Part shown: positions 53,745-63,059 of the stretch, in pieces
Numbering within the stretch: the stretch's first letter is position 1
Layout of the letters: the number at the start of each line of letters is the position of its first letter
Source of the DNA: Zhengitettix transpicula
Lineage: Eukaryota; Arthropoda; Insecta; Orthoptera; Tetrigidae
Direction of reading: 5' to 3'
Assembly: GCA_037074705.1 (NCBI GenBank)
Contig: CM073590.1
Location: 8,386,001 to 8,450,000, forward strand
Length of the DNA: 64,000 bases
The notes under the pieces: model-generated
Seen by the model: the letters and a program-made list of their open reading frames with translations, nothing else
Databases searched by the model: none
Told to the model about the DNA's origin: nothing
Made by a program: the position numbers and the translations under genes

Positions 53745-56700
53745 TAGTAACAATCTTCTAGAGAACTTCTTGGTTGATGCACCTTTTCTGAATTTTCAGA
53801 TTGATAGTAATTTAAAGTGGATCCACCATCTAGATCTGCTTGCTGGGAAACTCAGTTCAGCTTGTTATTGTCTCAGAACCTTAATGTTGACATAAACACA
53901 TATTTTCATTCCCTTGTGTGTATGGCAATGTAAATTTGGGCTCCAGGAGTATTGAAATATTCAAATTACAAAAGTGTGCCATTAGAATAATTTATAATAT
54001 GGATAATAAATCCATTTATAAACCATTTTTTAAAAGTCTGCAAATATTAACTTATTCAAGCGTGTTTATTCACGAAATTTTAAAGTTTGTTAAGCATAAC
54101 ACGAGTCTTGTTCAAATGAATGGCGAGTCTCATGATTGTGAGACTAGACAACGGTCAGGTCTAAGATCGGACAAGCATCGCCTTGCTCTCTACCAGAGAA
54201 GTATTCACCATTCAGGGATAGTTTTATACAATAGTGTTTCTCCAGATGTAAAGAACAATAATAACTACCAGAGTTTTGGGATTCGATGTAAAAATATTCT
54301 ACTGAAAGGCGTGTTTTACTCAGTACAGGAGTTTCTTGTAATTAATAATTAATCTAATAATTAATTTTTTTAAAAAATAAAACAACTGCAAAAGTGTTCA
54401 ATGTGTTGCTAATAATAACTACTTATTTCATAACTTGCTTAGTCTCAGTTGGTCTTTTCTGCTCTTTTGTTTGTTTCATGTACAGCCTAGAGTTTGCAGA
54501 TTCCTCGTCACTGTTTCATGACTAGACTTGTCCGTTGTTTGTGTTTCCTCGTAGTGTTCATGTGTCAGGTTTTGTGTGTATTCTTTTATTCTTGTGTGAT
54601 GTGTAATTCTATATTTTATGATAGTTAATTATTTAGTATTATATATAATATAATTATAATATATATATATAATTATTTACTATTATATATTGAATTTTTT
54701 TTATTAGAACTGTAAATATTTTATTACACCCTTAGAATAGGTAAAGAATAATTCTTTTTGTTCTTATTAATATATTTTACTTCTGTTGGACAGGGAAATT
54801 TGTGTTCCCAAATTTTAGTATTTTTATGTTAACTTCTAATTGTTTATAATTATAGCATCCAATTATTATATTGTAATTTAGTGTATTTTCCTCATACAGG
54901 GACTAGTGGAATAAAATAAATCAAATCGAAATTACATTACTACACAGTTAACAATCATACACCTCTTTTTGTACACAAATACACAAAGCTGTTTATGAAT
55001 ATCAGCTAGGCATTCTTACCTCAGAAAGAAGAATTCGTCTAATTGCATTGGCCATAGCTGCATGTAAGCCTATTAAGTCAAATTCCATTTCCATGTCATT
55101 GCATTTGACTATTACAACCTTGAAAGCCTGCATAAAAATGTTACATTTTAATGTTAAGGAATACTTTGTATTCAGACAAACTTAAGAAACCTCAAGACAC
55201 CAGGATGCCCTCAACTATCTGATTCTGAGCTTAATTTCTCAGAATATTCCTTCCAAAATGTCTTGGAATATAAGAATTGTCAAGTACTATAAATTCTTTG
55301 ATTTCTCTCTCATTTTACTACACTTTTCTTACTTACTTTTTCTTACCATTTCTTTGTTCTATATTTTTCCCAAAACTTTTCTTTTGTCTTTGAAGTAAGG
55401 GGCTTTGCCGAGTCTGGATTATTGCCATTTAATGGTCATTCTAAATCATCAAAGCAGAGTCATGTGAGAGTATCTACTTAATTCTGAAGAAGAGTATTAA
55501 ACCTAAAATGTGCCCCATTTTTAAGCTTCATGGATCAACCTTTAATGATTATGAAAAGCAGCTCTTCCATTTCCTATACATATATACACACCCCAATATA
55601 CATATACTTACAAACAACTGAAACATATGTAGAGCAAGGGGTACATAAGTGAATAATAATTTTGTGAGGATAGTCAAAAAGAAAGTATTTCTGGGAGAAA
55701 GTTTTAGATTCTAGGATTGAATGGTATTTAACTTGGCAGTCAACTATTTGTTAGCATGTCTGTTCCTCTAAATGTCAAAATCATCCCTAAAAACTAAAAC
55801 ATTCACACAGCAAAAAAAAATAATCCTATAGATATCTTGTTAATCTCCACAAAATTATGGTTCACTCACTCTTGTTATACTTTACCAAAATCTGAATACC
55901 ATGTCATAAGTATTTTTTCCAGTTAAGTGAAACAAGCTAGGGTTTACCCCCAAACATGTGTTACAAAGGTTTGAGGTTTTTCCTGATGAATTTTAGATTT
56001 CTAACTGGATTGTACAAGAAATCAGTGACACTTCAACGACTTAAACCATCATCTTTAGATGGAAGGATGGTCCTAGCAGAAGGGGCTCCGTAGTTTGGCA
56101 ATCATTGGATCAATCAGAAACCACTGTACGAAAACTCATGCCAACTGAGGGTATATAAGGCCCCCAAAACTAAGACCACTACTTCAGTCTGAATATAATG
56201 GTGCAAGTTATAGAAACACCACCGATTAAATGTAAAATCTCAAAGAAATTCATTCATGTCTTCCAAATCTTAATTATATAATAATATGACAGATGATTTA
56301 ATGGATCTTAGAATTGTGCAAATTTTCCATAAATTAAAGAATTTTTCTAAATGTCACCATTTATATAAACTTTAGTCTAGCCAAATATTTGACTTCAGTA
56401 TATACATAAATATCCATTACTAGGTAAATTTTATTACCTTTTTAAACTTTTTGAAATCCCATTTATCATCTGTGAGGTAGGTTCTAGGATAATCTGATTC
56501 ACTCGCCTGAAATAAAGAATTATATTTTGATTAATTAAGAGAATTTACACACAGTATTTTCTCAAATGGTTACTTAAAATATACAAAATGATTTCAATGT
56601 ATAACAATCTATTAACAAGATTTATTAATCATTCAATTTTTCGATTTAATAAATCATTGGATTAATAATATATGAATGTCCATAATTAAATACCATTGCG

Positions 56701-56984
56701 GCAAAGGTTGACTAGAAATATTAAAAAAAACTATAATAGCAAATCCCTGATAAAGTTTGTGATTAATAGGGGTACTAACTAGTTCTCGGAAAATTTAAAT
56801 GAAAATATAACGTAATATTAAAAAATTTAAAGAGCTATCTTAGTAGAATATAACTTGTTTATAGAATGCAATGAAATAATATACATTGTCGCCTACATTG
56901 TACGAATAAGAATTTTACACTTACATTTAATACAGCAGTTTCCTTCAGAGTTATAACGTTTCGAATTCCGTCAAAAACAGACAT
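39647..56984 (-). CDS. Polr1c: RNA polymerase I and III subunit RPAC1 (POLR1C)
   Basis: Nine coding exons on the minus strand are 56984-56925, 56506-56438, 55127-55020, 50863-50731, 49906-49790, 42723-42541, 41406-41284, 40713-40597 and 39753-39647 (stop TAA 39649-39647). All junctions are GT-AG and phase-consistent, giving 338 aa against 346 for human. The protein is the alpha-like assembly subunit (yeast AC40) that pairs with POLR1D in Pol I and Pol III in the nucleus. Key stretches are the alpha dimerisation motif [87 protein letters not shown] and [20 protein letters not shown]. The start ATG lies at the divergent promoter. A candidate AATAAA signal lies 18 nt past the stop (39628-39623). 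Introns are swollen by LTR, Penelope, SINE and LINE insertions, and exons 4-5 sit between two inverted repeat arms. Confidence 0.96.
43073..43208. repeat. long near-perfect hairpin made of two SINE tails
   Basis: Arms of about 60-64 bp (43073-43132 and 43145-43208) face each other across about 12 nt. The core tttatgtgaattcatatgct is perfectly complementary to its partner, and the outer ends ggatagtgaggaaggataga pair with tctatccttcctcactatcc. The same tail sequence occurs singly at 53240-53308 and 48833-48905. TA runs flank the hairpin on both sides. Confidence 0.9.
43255..43302. repeat. (TA)n microsatellite
   Basis: About 48 bp of TA dinucleotide abuts the TGTAATA end of LTR copy A. Similar runs are at 44413-44442, 48796-48811, 53560-53580, 53700-53741, 58594-58632 and 58762-58804. 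Confidence 0.9.
43303..44367 (+). mobile_element. LTR copy A with a primer-binding-site-like leader
   Basis: The ends are TGTAATA and TATTACA (TG...CA, inverted). Directly after the LTR, at 44373-44390, comes tagcgcccaatgtggggc, close to the tggcgcccaacgtggggc form of a retroelement primer-binding site. Only about 20 bp follow before a TA run, so the internal coding region is gone. A cccagtaaagaccttgaggg block near 44199 is shared with copies B and E. Confidence 0.65.
44443..45301 (+). mobile_element. solo LTR copy B inserted in a (TA)n tract
   Basis: It starts TGTAGTAATTAG and ends TTTATTACA, with TA dinucleotides on both sides as if a TA tract were the target. It carries the segment gtaacctaataaatcacgcc and attaatccggaaggag shared with copy D, and cccagtaaagaccctgag shared with copies A and E. 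There is no coding capacity; the open frames at 44475-44714, 44756-45040 and 44874-45083 are not protein-like. Confidence 0.72.
45310..47885 (+). mobile_element. Penelope-like element (RT plus GIY-YIG endonuclease), decayed
   Basis: Forward frames, interrupted by frameshifts and stops, follow the Penelope-like order. They begin with the DKG motif ([13 protein letters not shown] near 45590-45628) and [20 protein letters not shown] near 45823. These are followed by [15 protein letters not shown] near 46010 (catalytic Asp kept), the [11 protein letters not shown] catalytic Asp pair near 46300, and [14 protein letters not shown] near 46425. Then come the linker [20 protein letters not shown], a Cys-rich [13 protein letters not shown] stretch near 46950-46985, and a GIY-YIG-type nuclease ([20 protein letters not shown] near 47098). 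Non-coding 3' sequence runs to the TA-rich end at about 47885. The catalytic motifs look intact but the frame is broken several times. Confidence 0.85.
47887..48735 (+). mobile_element. LTR copy E with leader remnant
   Basis: It starts TGGAATGCC after a TA run and ends gatcattaca. It is followed by taaatggctattacaatg and tggggc, a damaged primer-binding-site-like leader parallel to copy A. It shares the ccattaattgttttaaat, gttagcg and cccagtaaagaccctgagag blocks. Several near-repeats of ctacggc/aggagc/gaaa words lie at 48030-48190. Confidence 0.6.
48833..49511 (-). repeat. inverted repeat arm 1 (SINE plus A+T-rich tail)
   Basis: This is the reverse complement, with roughly 90 percent identity by eye, of 52342-52980. 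Matching landmarks are gtgttcaatctt/aagattgaacac, ttactctcagga/tcctgagagtaa, and catatcaaatgataaaatta against taattttatcacttgatatg. It contains a tRNA-like SINE head on the minus strand (about 48990-49055). Confidence 0.85.
49556..49626 (-). other. exon-like segment in Polr1c intron 5 (possible poison exon)
   Basis: The minus strand has an acceptor (gttctcag), 71 nt of open frame in the phase required by exon 5 ([20 protein letters not shown] and VLFQ), and a CAG|gttatt donor. Its length would shift the frame of the next Polr1c exon and cause early termination, and human RPAC1 has no matching segment. Direct joining of 49790 to 42723 gives the conserved YTKHIKW. It is either a repeat-derived open frame or a regulated non-productive exon. 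Confidence 0.25.
50475..50530 (-). repeat. tRNA-like SINE fragment (family 3)
   Basis: The reverse complement has ttcaggtggtagagcacccg and ccagcaaaggtcccaggtcc, a box A-like ggtggtagagc and a weak box B. It lies in Polr1c intron 4-5 sequence. Confidence 0.45.
51925..52341 (+). mobile_element. Penelope-like 3'-end fragments (two pieces)
   Basis: The piece at 52085-52341 matches the 3' non-coding part of the element at 47520-47885: gagaaaaagttagtggcctg, cctggtgggatgt, caaaactacacagtc, cctgaag and actgagagcctc, ending with tctctctttcctttcca and gtcacatccttact. The piece at 51940-52035 matches the same end more weakly. Both are sense to the + strand. Confidence 0.65.
52342..52980 (+). repeat. 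inverted repeat arm 2 (A+T-rich tail plus tRNA-type SINE)
   Basis: This is the partner of 48833-49511. Its 3' third is a tRNA-type SINE: box A-like tggctgaggtggttaagg (52818-52835) and box B-like ggttcaagtcatacc (52860-52874), then the tail aatattttcagtcttacc and ctgctttgaacatattcttt. Confidence 0.85.
53090..53310 (+). repeat. tRNA-derived SINE (family 1), best copy
   Basis: The head at 53093-53164 is about 72 nt and nearly a whole tRNA: outer gacccgg pairs with ccggggtc at the other end, box A is tggccgagatggttaagg and box B is gggttcgaatcctgc. A tail follows with aatattttcagtctttcctt, ctgctttgaacatac, cgcctgagcatatgaattca and ctatccttcctcactatcca. Related copies are at 52795-52980 (plus) and 48865-49065 (minus), and tails alone form the hairpin at 43073-43208. 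Confidence 0.82.
53350..53705. mobile_element. two Penelope-like 3' ends facing each other around a TA run
   Basis: The part at 53350-53560 is the reverse complement of the element's 3' non-coding end (acctgaaagtgaagtgcagt, aggaactgaaggttgttctt, gaggctctcagcctcc). After (TA)n at 53560-53580 comes gacattgtcaaaaatttgaa, fused to a forward copy (aagaacaaccttcagttcct to aggtaagccacaacctatct) ending at another TA run (53700-53741). Confidence 0.75.
53780..54360 (+). pseudogene. CR1-like LINE reverse transcriptase C-terminal fragment
   Basis: Forward frame 53918-54352 is open for 144 codons: [74 protein letters not shown]. Upstream, [20 protein letters not shown] and YCLRTL match the post-catalytic region (W..H.......LSSA.Y.LR). 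This is the thumb and C-terminal part of CR1-clade reverse transcriptases. The catalytic core is absent. Confidence 0.75.
54361..55019. other. Polr1c intron, A+T-rich
   Basis: It may include the 3' UTR of the CR1-like fragment. Nothing else recognised. Confidence 0.35.
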
Positions 56985-57341
56985 TGTTAAATAGTAACAT
57001 AAACTTATGATTAAAAACACATGTCAAGTTAGGTACCGATATTTTGAATAAACATTTGAAATTCTTTGACAGTAAAGACCTAAATTATGTTGCACTTATT
57101 TTTGTAATTAAAGCTTCAATGTTCATATACAGAATTGCAATTTTAAAAGCACAGTTCACAATTAAAAGTTAGCATTAATAATAAATATATTAAATAATTA
57201 ATATATTAATTGTTATAATGTAACTTTCTGTTTAGTTTCTTACTTAACGAACTGATTCCGATATTCTTTGTAACAGGGGAGTAGCGACGAGGAGTATCTT
57301 CGGAAGGAGGTGACAGAATAGAGCAGTGGGGAAGTGTCAAA
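56985..57341. promoter_or_regulatory. bidirectional promoter between Polr1c and AP2S1
   Basis: The two start codons face away from each other with 357 bp between them, so both 5' UTRs and promoters must fit here. This assumes no upstream non-coding exon. The AP2S1 side (about 57270-57341) is more GC-rich and purine-rich, and the Polr1c side is A+T-rich. No convincing TATA box stands out. Both are housekeeping genes, which often share such promoters. Confidence 0.6.
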
Positions 57342-58586
57342 ATGGTAAGAATTCAACCGAGAGGACGGGAATATATTTAAATTATATATGACATAGCGAT
57401 TCAATAGCGTTTTAATTTATTTGTTTTATTTCGAAACTTTTACGCCATATTTTGGCGAATTTTTTAATTTATCTCTAGAGTGATTTGAATGTTTACTTGT
57501 TTTTATGTACGGCTACGGTAGAGTAGAAGGGTTGGATGCGAATAGTGGGATGCATACAGACGTATTCTATTCAATGCCTTTCTAAATTTTCTGTACCAAC
57601 CGGATTTTTCACTCATATCAGCTCATCCCTAATCATTTTTTATTTGTAAATTTGGTTGCATTTATAAGTAATAATTTGCTATAGATTGTGTTACTTAAAA
57701 ATATCGGCGTAAATACCCATCCAACCCCAGCTCAATACTGATTCTTTTATATTAGTAATTTGCGAGCTACTGATTCACAAATCTTTAAAGTTCCAGATTA
57801 CTGAGATATAACAGATTTAAAACTGCCAGAATTAAGTTTTTGTTTCAAACAAATATGCATGCCAATATCTCCTTAAATAAAAAAAAATTGGTACAATTTT
57901 TTTCAGTTCCTTCATTAAAACTTTATTACTAGCTAAAAAAACAATTGATGTCACTATTTTGTTTGCAATCTCCATAATATTCCCAAAATGATCCTCCTCG
58001 AACCATCAAAGATGGATTCCTCCAATTAAAGAATTCAGAGGTCACTTATCAATAGTCACCCTTAATGGTACAGTTGTATAATGTTTTTGAACAGAACACC
58101 TTATGTGTAATGTAATGGAGCATTTAAAATGTTTAATGGTAATATGTAAGACCTTTGTTAATAAGTGCACGAGATGTGTCATCTGGAGACTAAATTTTAT
58201 GCTGGTCACCTGAATAAATTTTATCTTCACACTTTTACTGTGAAAATTAGTCTTTACAAGTTTTATACCTCACTATTATAAAGATAATTTATTTTAATTG
58301 CAAATGATTTCTTTCTATTACAAATGAGTGGTTTTAATTTTCTTTTCATTAATTATTTAGATTAGATTTATTCTCATTCAAAATCGAGCTGGAAAAACAA
58401 GACTGGCAAAGTGGTACATGAATTTTGATGATGATGAAAAGCAAAAATTAATCGAAGAAGTCCATGCTGTTGTCACTGTTAGAGATGCTAAACACACAAA
58501 CTTTGTTGAGGTATGTTATTTTTTGGTTTAATAATATTAATAATTTATTGCAATTTTTTTCCATATGTATGTAAGTATGTATGTAC

Positions 58587-58641
<55 letters not shown>

Positions 58642-58760
58642 ATCATGACCAGCTGTACTAATCTGAGAATTTTATCTGCACCAACCGTAAAGTAAAGAAT
58701 AGTTTTTTTGGCAAACCAAATGACCCCTCCTTTAACACATTGTTAACCACTACAGCACTG

Positions 58761-58807
<47 letters not shown>

Positions 58808-61800
58808 TCCACGTTAATCTATTAGTCAAGAATACTTGGTACCATAATATATATATATTAATTGTAATAGTGAGAATGTGACATTGTCAAAAATATTGGT
58901 ATGGAAAGGATAGAGAGATAGGTTGTGGCTTACCTGAAAGTGAAGTGCGGTGTCGCCATGAGGAACTGAAGGTTTTTGAAGAACCTAAAAAAATCAAAAT
59001 TAGTCATACTTTAAGAGAGTGAAAAATAAGTCGAAATTACTTTCGGTTCCTTAAGAGAGTTAAAAACAATCCTGGTATGCTGAAAATATAAAAAATACTC
59101 ATTTAAGAAAGACAAAAATGGCTCCTTTATGTTAAGTGACTCAAAAGTGTGTCCACACTGTAATAGGTAAAAAATGCTACCAATACTTTAAGGGAGTCAG
59201 AGATACTCTCAGTACCTTAAGAGATTGAAAAATAGTCCTGACACCTTAAGAGATGCAAAAATAATCTTGCTACTCTAAAAGTTTCAAAAATGCTGCTGCA
59301 CGATTATCGGTAATGTCGAAAGCTTTCTAAAGTTTTTAAAATTAATCAGAAACTGTAAAGAGGTTTTTATTATTATTATTTATATATTAAAAATAGTCCT
59401 ATATTAATTAATGCAAAAATACTGTCTGTAATTTAGAATGTCTTTAAAAGTGCCACTCCTTCCACCCCAGCCTTTGTGATAGGGATGTACTAAATAAGAT
59501 AGAATTTGTAGTATGTTTGTGAGATTGTACATCGAATATTGATTTCCCCTTCTGTTCCCACTCCTAGGGACATAACTACAACTTAACTGGCATTTAGAAT
59601 ATTGTATTAAACTCAAAAATTTCCATAATGATGGACTCGACAATTCTCAACTTAATTAATTCATCTGGACAGGAAAGAGAGACGGAGAATTGCTGACTTA
59701 ATTGAAAGTTGTTGCAAGAATGGAATGAGCTCATCAAGTTTTCACTCTAAAAATATCATGCTGATTGTTATAAATTCATTTCATTTCAGTAGGTTACGGA
59801 GTTATTCTTTGTTATGTAATTAGTTTTTGTAGCTGCTAGAACACTATGGAATCACCGTTCTATGGTTCTCTGTTTCTAAATGGGTCTAGATATAAAAATG
59901 GGATCAAATTTTGATTCCTCTAGTCAATAGACAAGCTTGAATTACTGAACCTTCAAATAGTCACTTTACATACATAATCATGACCACCACAAAGTAAAGA
60001 AAAGTATTTTTATGGCAAACCAACTGACTCCTCCTTTAATGCATTGTTAACCACTTCAGCACTGTCAAACTATTCAAAACTCAATATCCAATATCTGTTC
60101 ATAACTAAAGTCACAACTCAAACGATTTTGACCATTGCTTCACACTGGCCTTTAAGCCATCCTCCACTCGACTTATCAGATGGCTGAATTTCATCTTTGG
60201 GAACGCTCCTTCCAGCACGTCTTACAGTCTAGCAAAGTTCTGGACTCAACATCCTCTAATATGATTATAATAGTCATTATTGCAGTTGTTATATTATTAT
60301 ATTGAAATCTTGTATCAATATATTATTATAATAATTATTATAATGTTCTTTTAATCCTTTCCCCATTCTTATTCATTTACTTTTTAACTTCCTTTCTTTT
60401 TCATTACTTTTACCTTCCACTCTAATGCACTCTGTATGCATGTATGTATTTTTCCTTTATTTTTCTATTGTTGTGACTGTTCCTCGAGAGGGACACAGTT
60501 GTTGGCTCTGTTGGGTGTAGATTGTTGGTGTCTAAAGACTGTGCACATTAGTTTGATTTAATCAATTTTTGGAATTACAAGAACTTTCTTTGGTTCCCTT
60601 TGGTTACACCATAAAAGAGATAGCTTGTGGCTTACCTGAAATTGAAGTATGCTGTAGCCACAGGGAAGCAAAGGAAGTTCTTCTTCAAAGCCACAAGTCC
60701 GAAACTTTGAAGAACAACCTTCAGTTCCTTATGGCGACACCGCACTTCACTTTCAGGTAAGCCACAACCTATCTGTCTTTCCTTTCCATACCAGTATTGC
60801 AGTTATTTTTGCCAATGTCATATCCTTACTAATATCATATATATATATATAACACTTAAGGAAAATGTGATGAGGTCAAATTAAATAACACATTGGGATA
60901 GGGAAGAGAGAGAGAGAGAGAGAGAGTGATGTGGACTTACCTGAAAATCAGTAGTTGATCCAGTCTGGCATAGGTGGAAGTTGAAATTTTTGAGGGCCTC
61001 AGCCCACTTGTTAAGGAAGGGTAACACATTTACTGAGCTCAGTCGCTTGAGTGTGTCGCACTTGTTTTATTTGGTGTTTTTGCTGTGTTGTCTGCTGCCT
61101 TTGGGTTTGTGGAGGTCATTCAGGATAGTCTTGACAATCTTGCAATATATTATACTTATTGCTAGAAGATAGATACAGATAGTCTCAACCAACTTGTTTG
61201 TTAATGTAATTACAGCTAGAGGGCTGTGAAAATAAATATATTTGGAATAATCTGATAGATAAAGTTATTTGGAAATAATCTTCAAATTTTACTATTTTTA
61301 CAATTAATTACCTGGCGCCCAGTAACTGTTTGTAAAGCTTTGCCAGCAGCAAGCTTACTAGGATCTGCCATACTAATTTTGAAAATATACATTAGAATTT
61401 AGTGATTGTTTATTTTGGCTCAATATATGGGAACAATATATAGTTTTTTCAAAGAATCATCCATATTCATTATATAGTTTATTACAAAGTTCAAAATGAT
61501 TGTATAATATCCACCTATAAGTTATTCAGAATGTTCACCTGTTTGTAGTTCTTTGAAATGCTTGATACAGACCACATGTAGTTTTTTTTTACTGGTTGAA
61601 TTTTATGATTCTTTCTTTTTTTCACATTTTTTCTATTAAAACCTATACCAAAATAACTTTTCCAAATGTGTATCATATCTTTCATTTCACAGAACTCCAT
61701 CTATATCAACGTATATAACCTACCTATTAAGTAAAACAATTGATGACCTTATACAGACACTTTTTAATTTTTATTATGACGAGTTTATAGTGTTAATTTG

Positions 61801-62448
61801 GTAAAGTTTTTTTTGTGTACTTTATCTTGGATTTGTTTACTTCATACAATCATACTATAAATCTAATCAATTGTAAATACCTCCTCTGTAGGAAAATACT
61901 AGAAGTTTAAATAAATTATTAAACAGACATTGTTTCAAAAATATTTTCTAGTATAGTTTTTAAATACACAACTATCAATTTAAAACCAGTAAAATTTGAA
62001 TTACTGTGCAACCCTATAAAATTGAATGGATATAATGATTCATTTCTTATAAGTCCTTTGTAATTTAATACTCAAAATGATTTATTGTTTTTGTTCAGTT
62101 TCGCAACTTTAAGATTGTCTACAGACGATATGCTGGGCTGTACTTCTGCATTTGTGTAGATGTAAATGATAACAATCTGTGTTATCTTGAAGCAATACAC
62201 AATTTTGTTGAAGTATTGAATGAATATTTTCACAATGTTTGTGAACTTGATCTTGTTTTTAACTTTTATAAGGTTAGTATGTGTAATTTCTATTTTTATG
62301 TATTTATTTTTCTGAGAATGTAAATTAATATATAATTTATTCACAGGTTTACACTGTAGTAGATGAAATGTTTCTTGCTGGAGAAATACGAGAAACAAGT
62401 CAAACAAAAGTTTTGAAACAACTGTTAATGCTCAACTCATTAGAATAG
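57342..62448 (+). CDS. AP2S1: AP-2 complex subunit sigma (clathrin adaptor small chain)
   Basis: Coding exons are 57342-57344 (only the ATG), 58361-58510, 62099-62272 and 62347-62448 (stop TAG). They encode 142 aa, exactly the family length. The product is the longin-fold small subunit of the AP-2 tetramer at the plasma membrane, which helps bind dileucine cargo signals in clathrin-mediated endocytosis. The sequence is almost identical to the animal consensus: [80 protein letters not shown] and [20 protein letters not shown], ending LLMLNSLE. The start is fixed by the ATG|gtaaga junction followed by an exon beginning with Ile. Intron 2 (58511-62098) holds microsatellites, Penelope-like 3' ends and one possible antisense exon. 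Confidence 0.97.
58594..58804. repeat. two (TA)n microsatellites in AP2S1 intron 2
   Basis: (TA)n at 58594-58632, bounded by GT and CA dinucleotides, and (TA)n at 58762-58804. Confidence 0.9.
58860..58990 (-). mobile_element. Penelope-like 3'-end fragment, minus strand
   Basis: It reads gacattgtcaaaaatattgg, atggaaaggatagagagata, acctgaaagtgaagtgcggt and gaggaactgaaggtt, the reverse complement of the element's end. The next few hundred bases (58990-59400) hold an irregular internal repeat of cttaagagagt(g/t)aaaaat words about 45-60 bp apart. Confidence 0.75.
59000..59400 (+). repeat. degenerate short-period tandem repeat
   Basis: Words like actttaagagagt, ccttaagagagttaaaaaca, actttaagggagtcagaga and ccttaagagattgaaaaata recur every 40-60 bp between about 59005 and 59290, each followed by a t(c/g)ct-type word. 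It is a decayed minisatellite of unknown origin. Confidence 0.6.
60030..60260 (+). pseudogene. Penelope-like C-terminal coding fragment
   Basis: It matches the end of the coding region of the element at 47165-47345: tcaaaactcaatatccaa against tccaaaattcaattccaa, tgaatttcatctttgggaac against gaactccatctgtgggaact, then cacgtcttacagtc and caacatcctttaa/ctaa-type ends. This is a second Penelope-like copy, cut to its last ~75 codons. Confidence 0.7.
60570..60840. mobile_element. inverted pair of Penelope-like 3' ends, with an intact mini-intron-like unit
   Basis: 60590-60700 is a diverged minus-strand copy (cttacctgaaattgaagtat). 60705-60840 is a well kept plus-strand copy (agaacaaccttcagttcctt, cttcactttcag, gtaagccacaacctatct, tttcctttccataccagt, attgcag). 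The GT at 60757 and AG at 60802 delimit 46 nt that look like a complete intron. Confidence 0.72.
60880..61035 (-). mobile_element. diverged Penelope-like 3'-end fragment with (GA)n
   Basis: A (GA)n run at 60904-60927 is followed by gtggacttacctgaaaatca and gagggcctcagccc, the reverse complement of a diverged element end. Confidence 0.5.
61312..61371 (-). CDS. possible short coding exon antisense in AP2S1 intron 2 (unknown gene)
   Basis: On the minus strand the sequence aaaattag|T ATG opens 20 codons ([20 protein letters not shown]) that end exactly at CAG|gtaatt. It therefore looks like a first coding exon with an upstream 5' UTR intron. I do not recognise the protein and found no partner exon downstream on the minus strand. 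Codon content (alanine- and lysine-rich, no A+T skew) is more protein-like than nearby chance frames. It could equally be an exon fragment carried in by a repeat. Confidence 0.3.
61372..62098 (+). other. AP2S1 intron 2, 3' part
   Basis: A+T-rich sequence without recognisable element up to the acceptor ttgttcag at 62098. Confidence 0.4.
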
Positions 62449-62810
62449 TTACAAGTTGAACTAAACTATTGGAGTATACCATATACAGAAATATATTGTG
62501 GGAGTTGAAAAGAGAAAAGAAGAGTATGTTGATTGAGTTTAGCATTCCATTGAAGTTGGATTGGGAAATGTATAATTTATGCTGTATGTTAACTAGTCTG
62601 AAAACCATTTATATTTTGAGAAATCTCACAGATTTTTATAAGATTATTGATAAAGACAATATAGAAATAACAAGAGTATTTATTATGCAGTGAGAAAAAT
62701 TAAACATCCAAGAAACTGGAGATATTCAGCCAATATTCTGAAAATTTGTTCTATTCATTGTAAATTTGTTTCATTAATTCATTACAATAAAATGTAATAA
62801 TTGGTTACTG
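62449..62810 (+). other. AP2S1: AP2S1 3' UTR with polyadenylation signal
   Basis: The sequence is A+T-rich after the stop. A clear AATAAA lies at 62786-62791 and cleavage would fall around 62805-62815. The open frame at 62469-62693 inside it has no recognisable similarity and is probably chance. Confidence 0.55.
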
Positions 62811-63059
62811 CTTTTGGCCTCAATTTTCACTGAAAACCACTGGTTCATAGCAAATTTCCTGCAATGTGTTTGGTAGGATGAAAATATGAAGTATTTATGT
62901 AAGATTTATGAGACTGTGTAGAGATTTTGAGTGATCAAATGCAATTTAGGCATTGTTGACACCTTTATCTTGTTCATATTTTGTTGGTCTTTCGACTCAT
63001 CATAAAAAGCGTATGTTGGTTTTGTGTTCAAGCAAAACTAAGTAGTCATTCAGTATAAT

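Noticed and set aside
62469..62693. 74-codon open frame after AP2S1
   Set aside because: Lies in the AP2S1 3' UTR between stop and AATAAA, A+T-rich, no family features.
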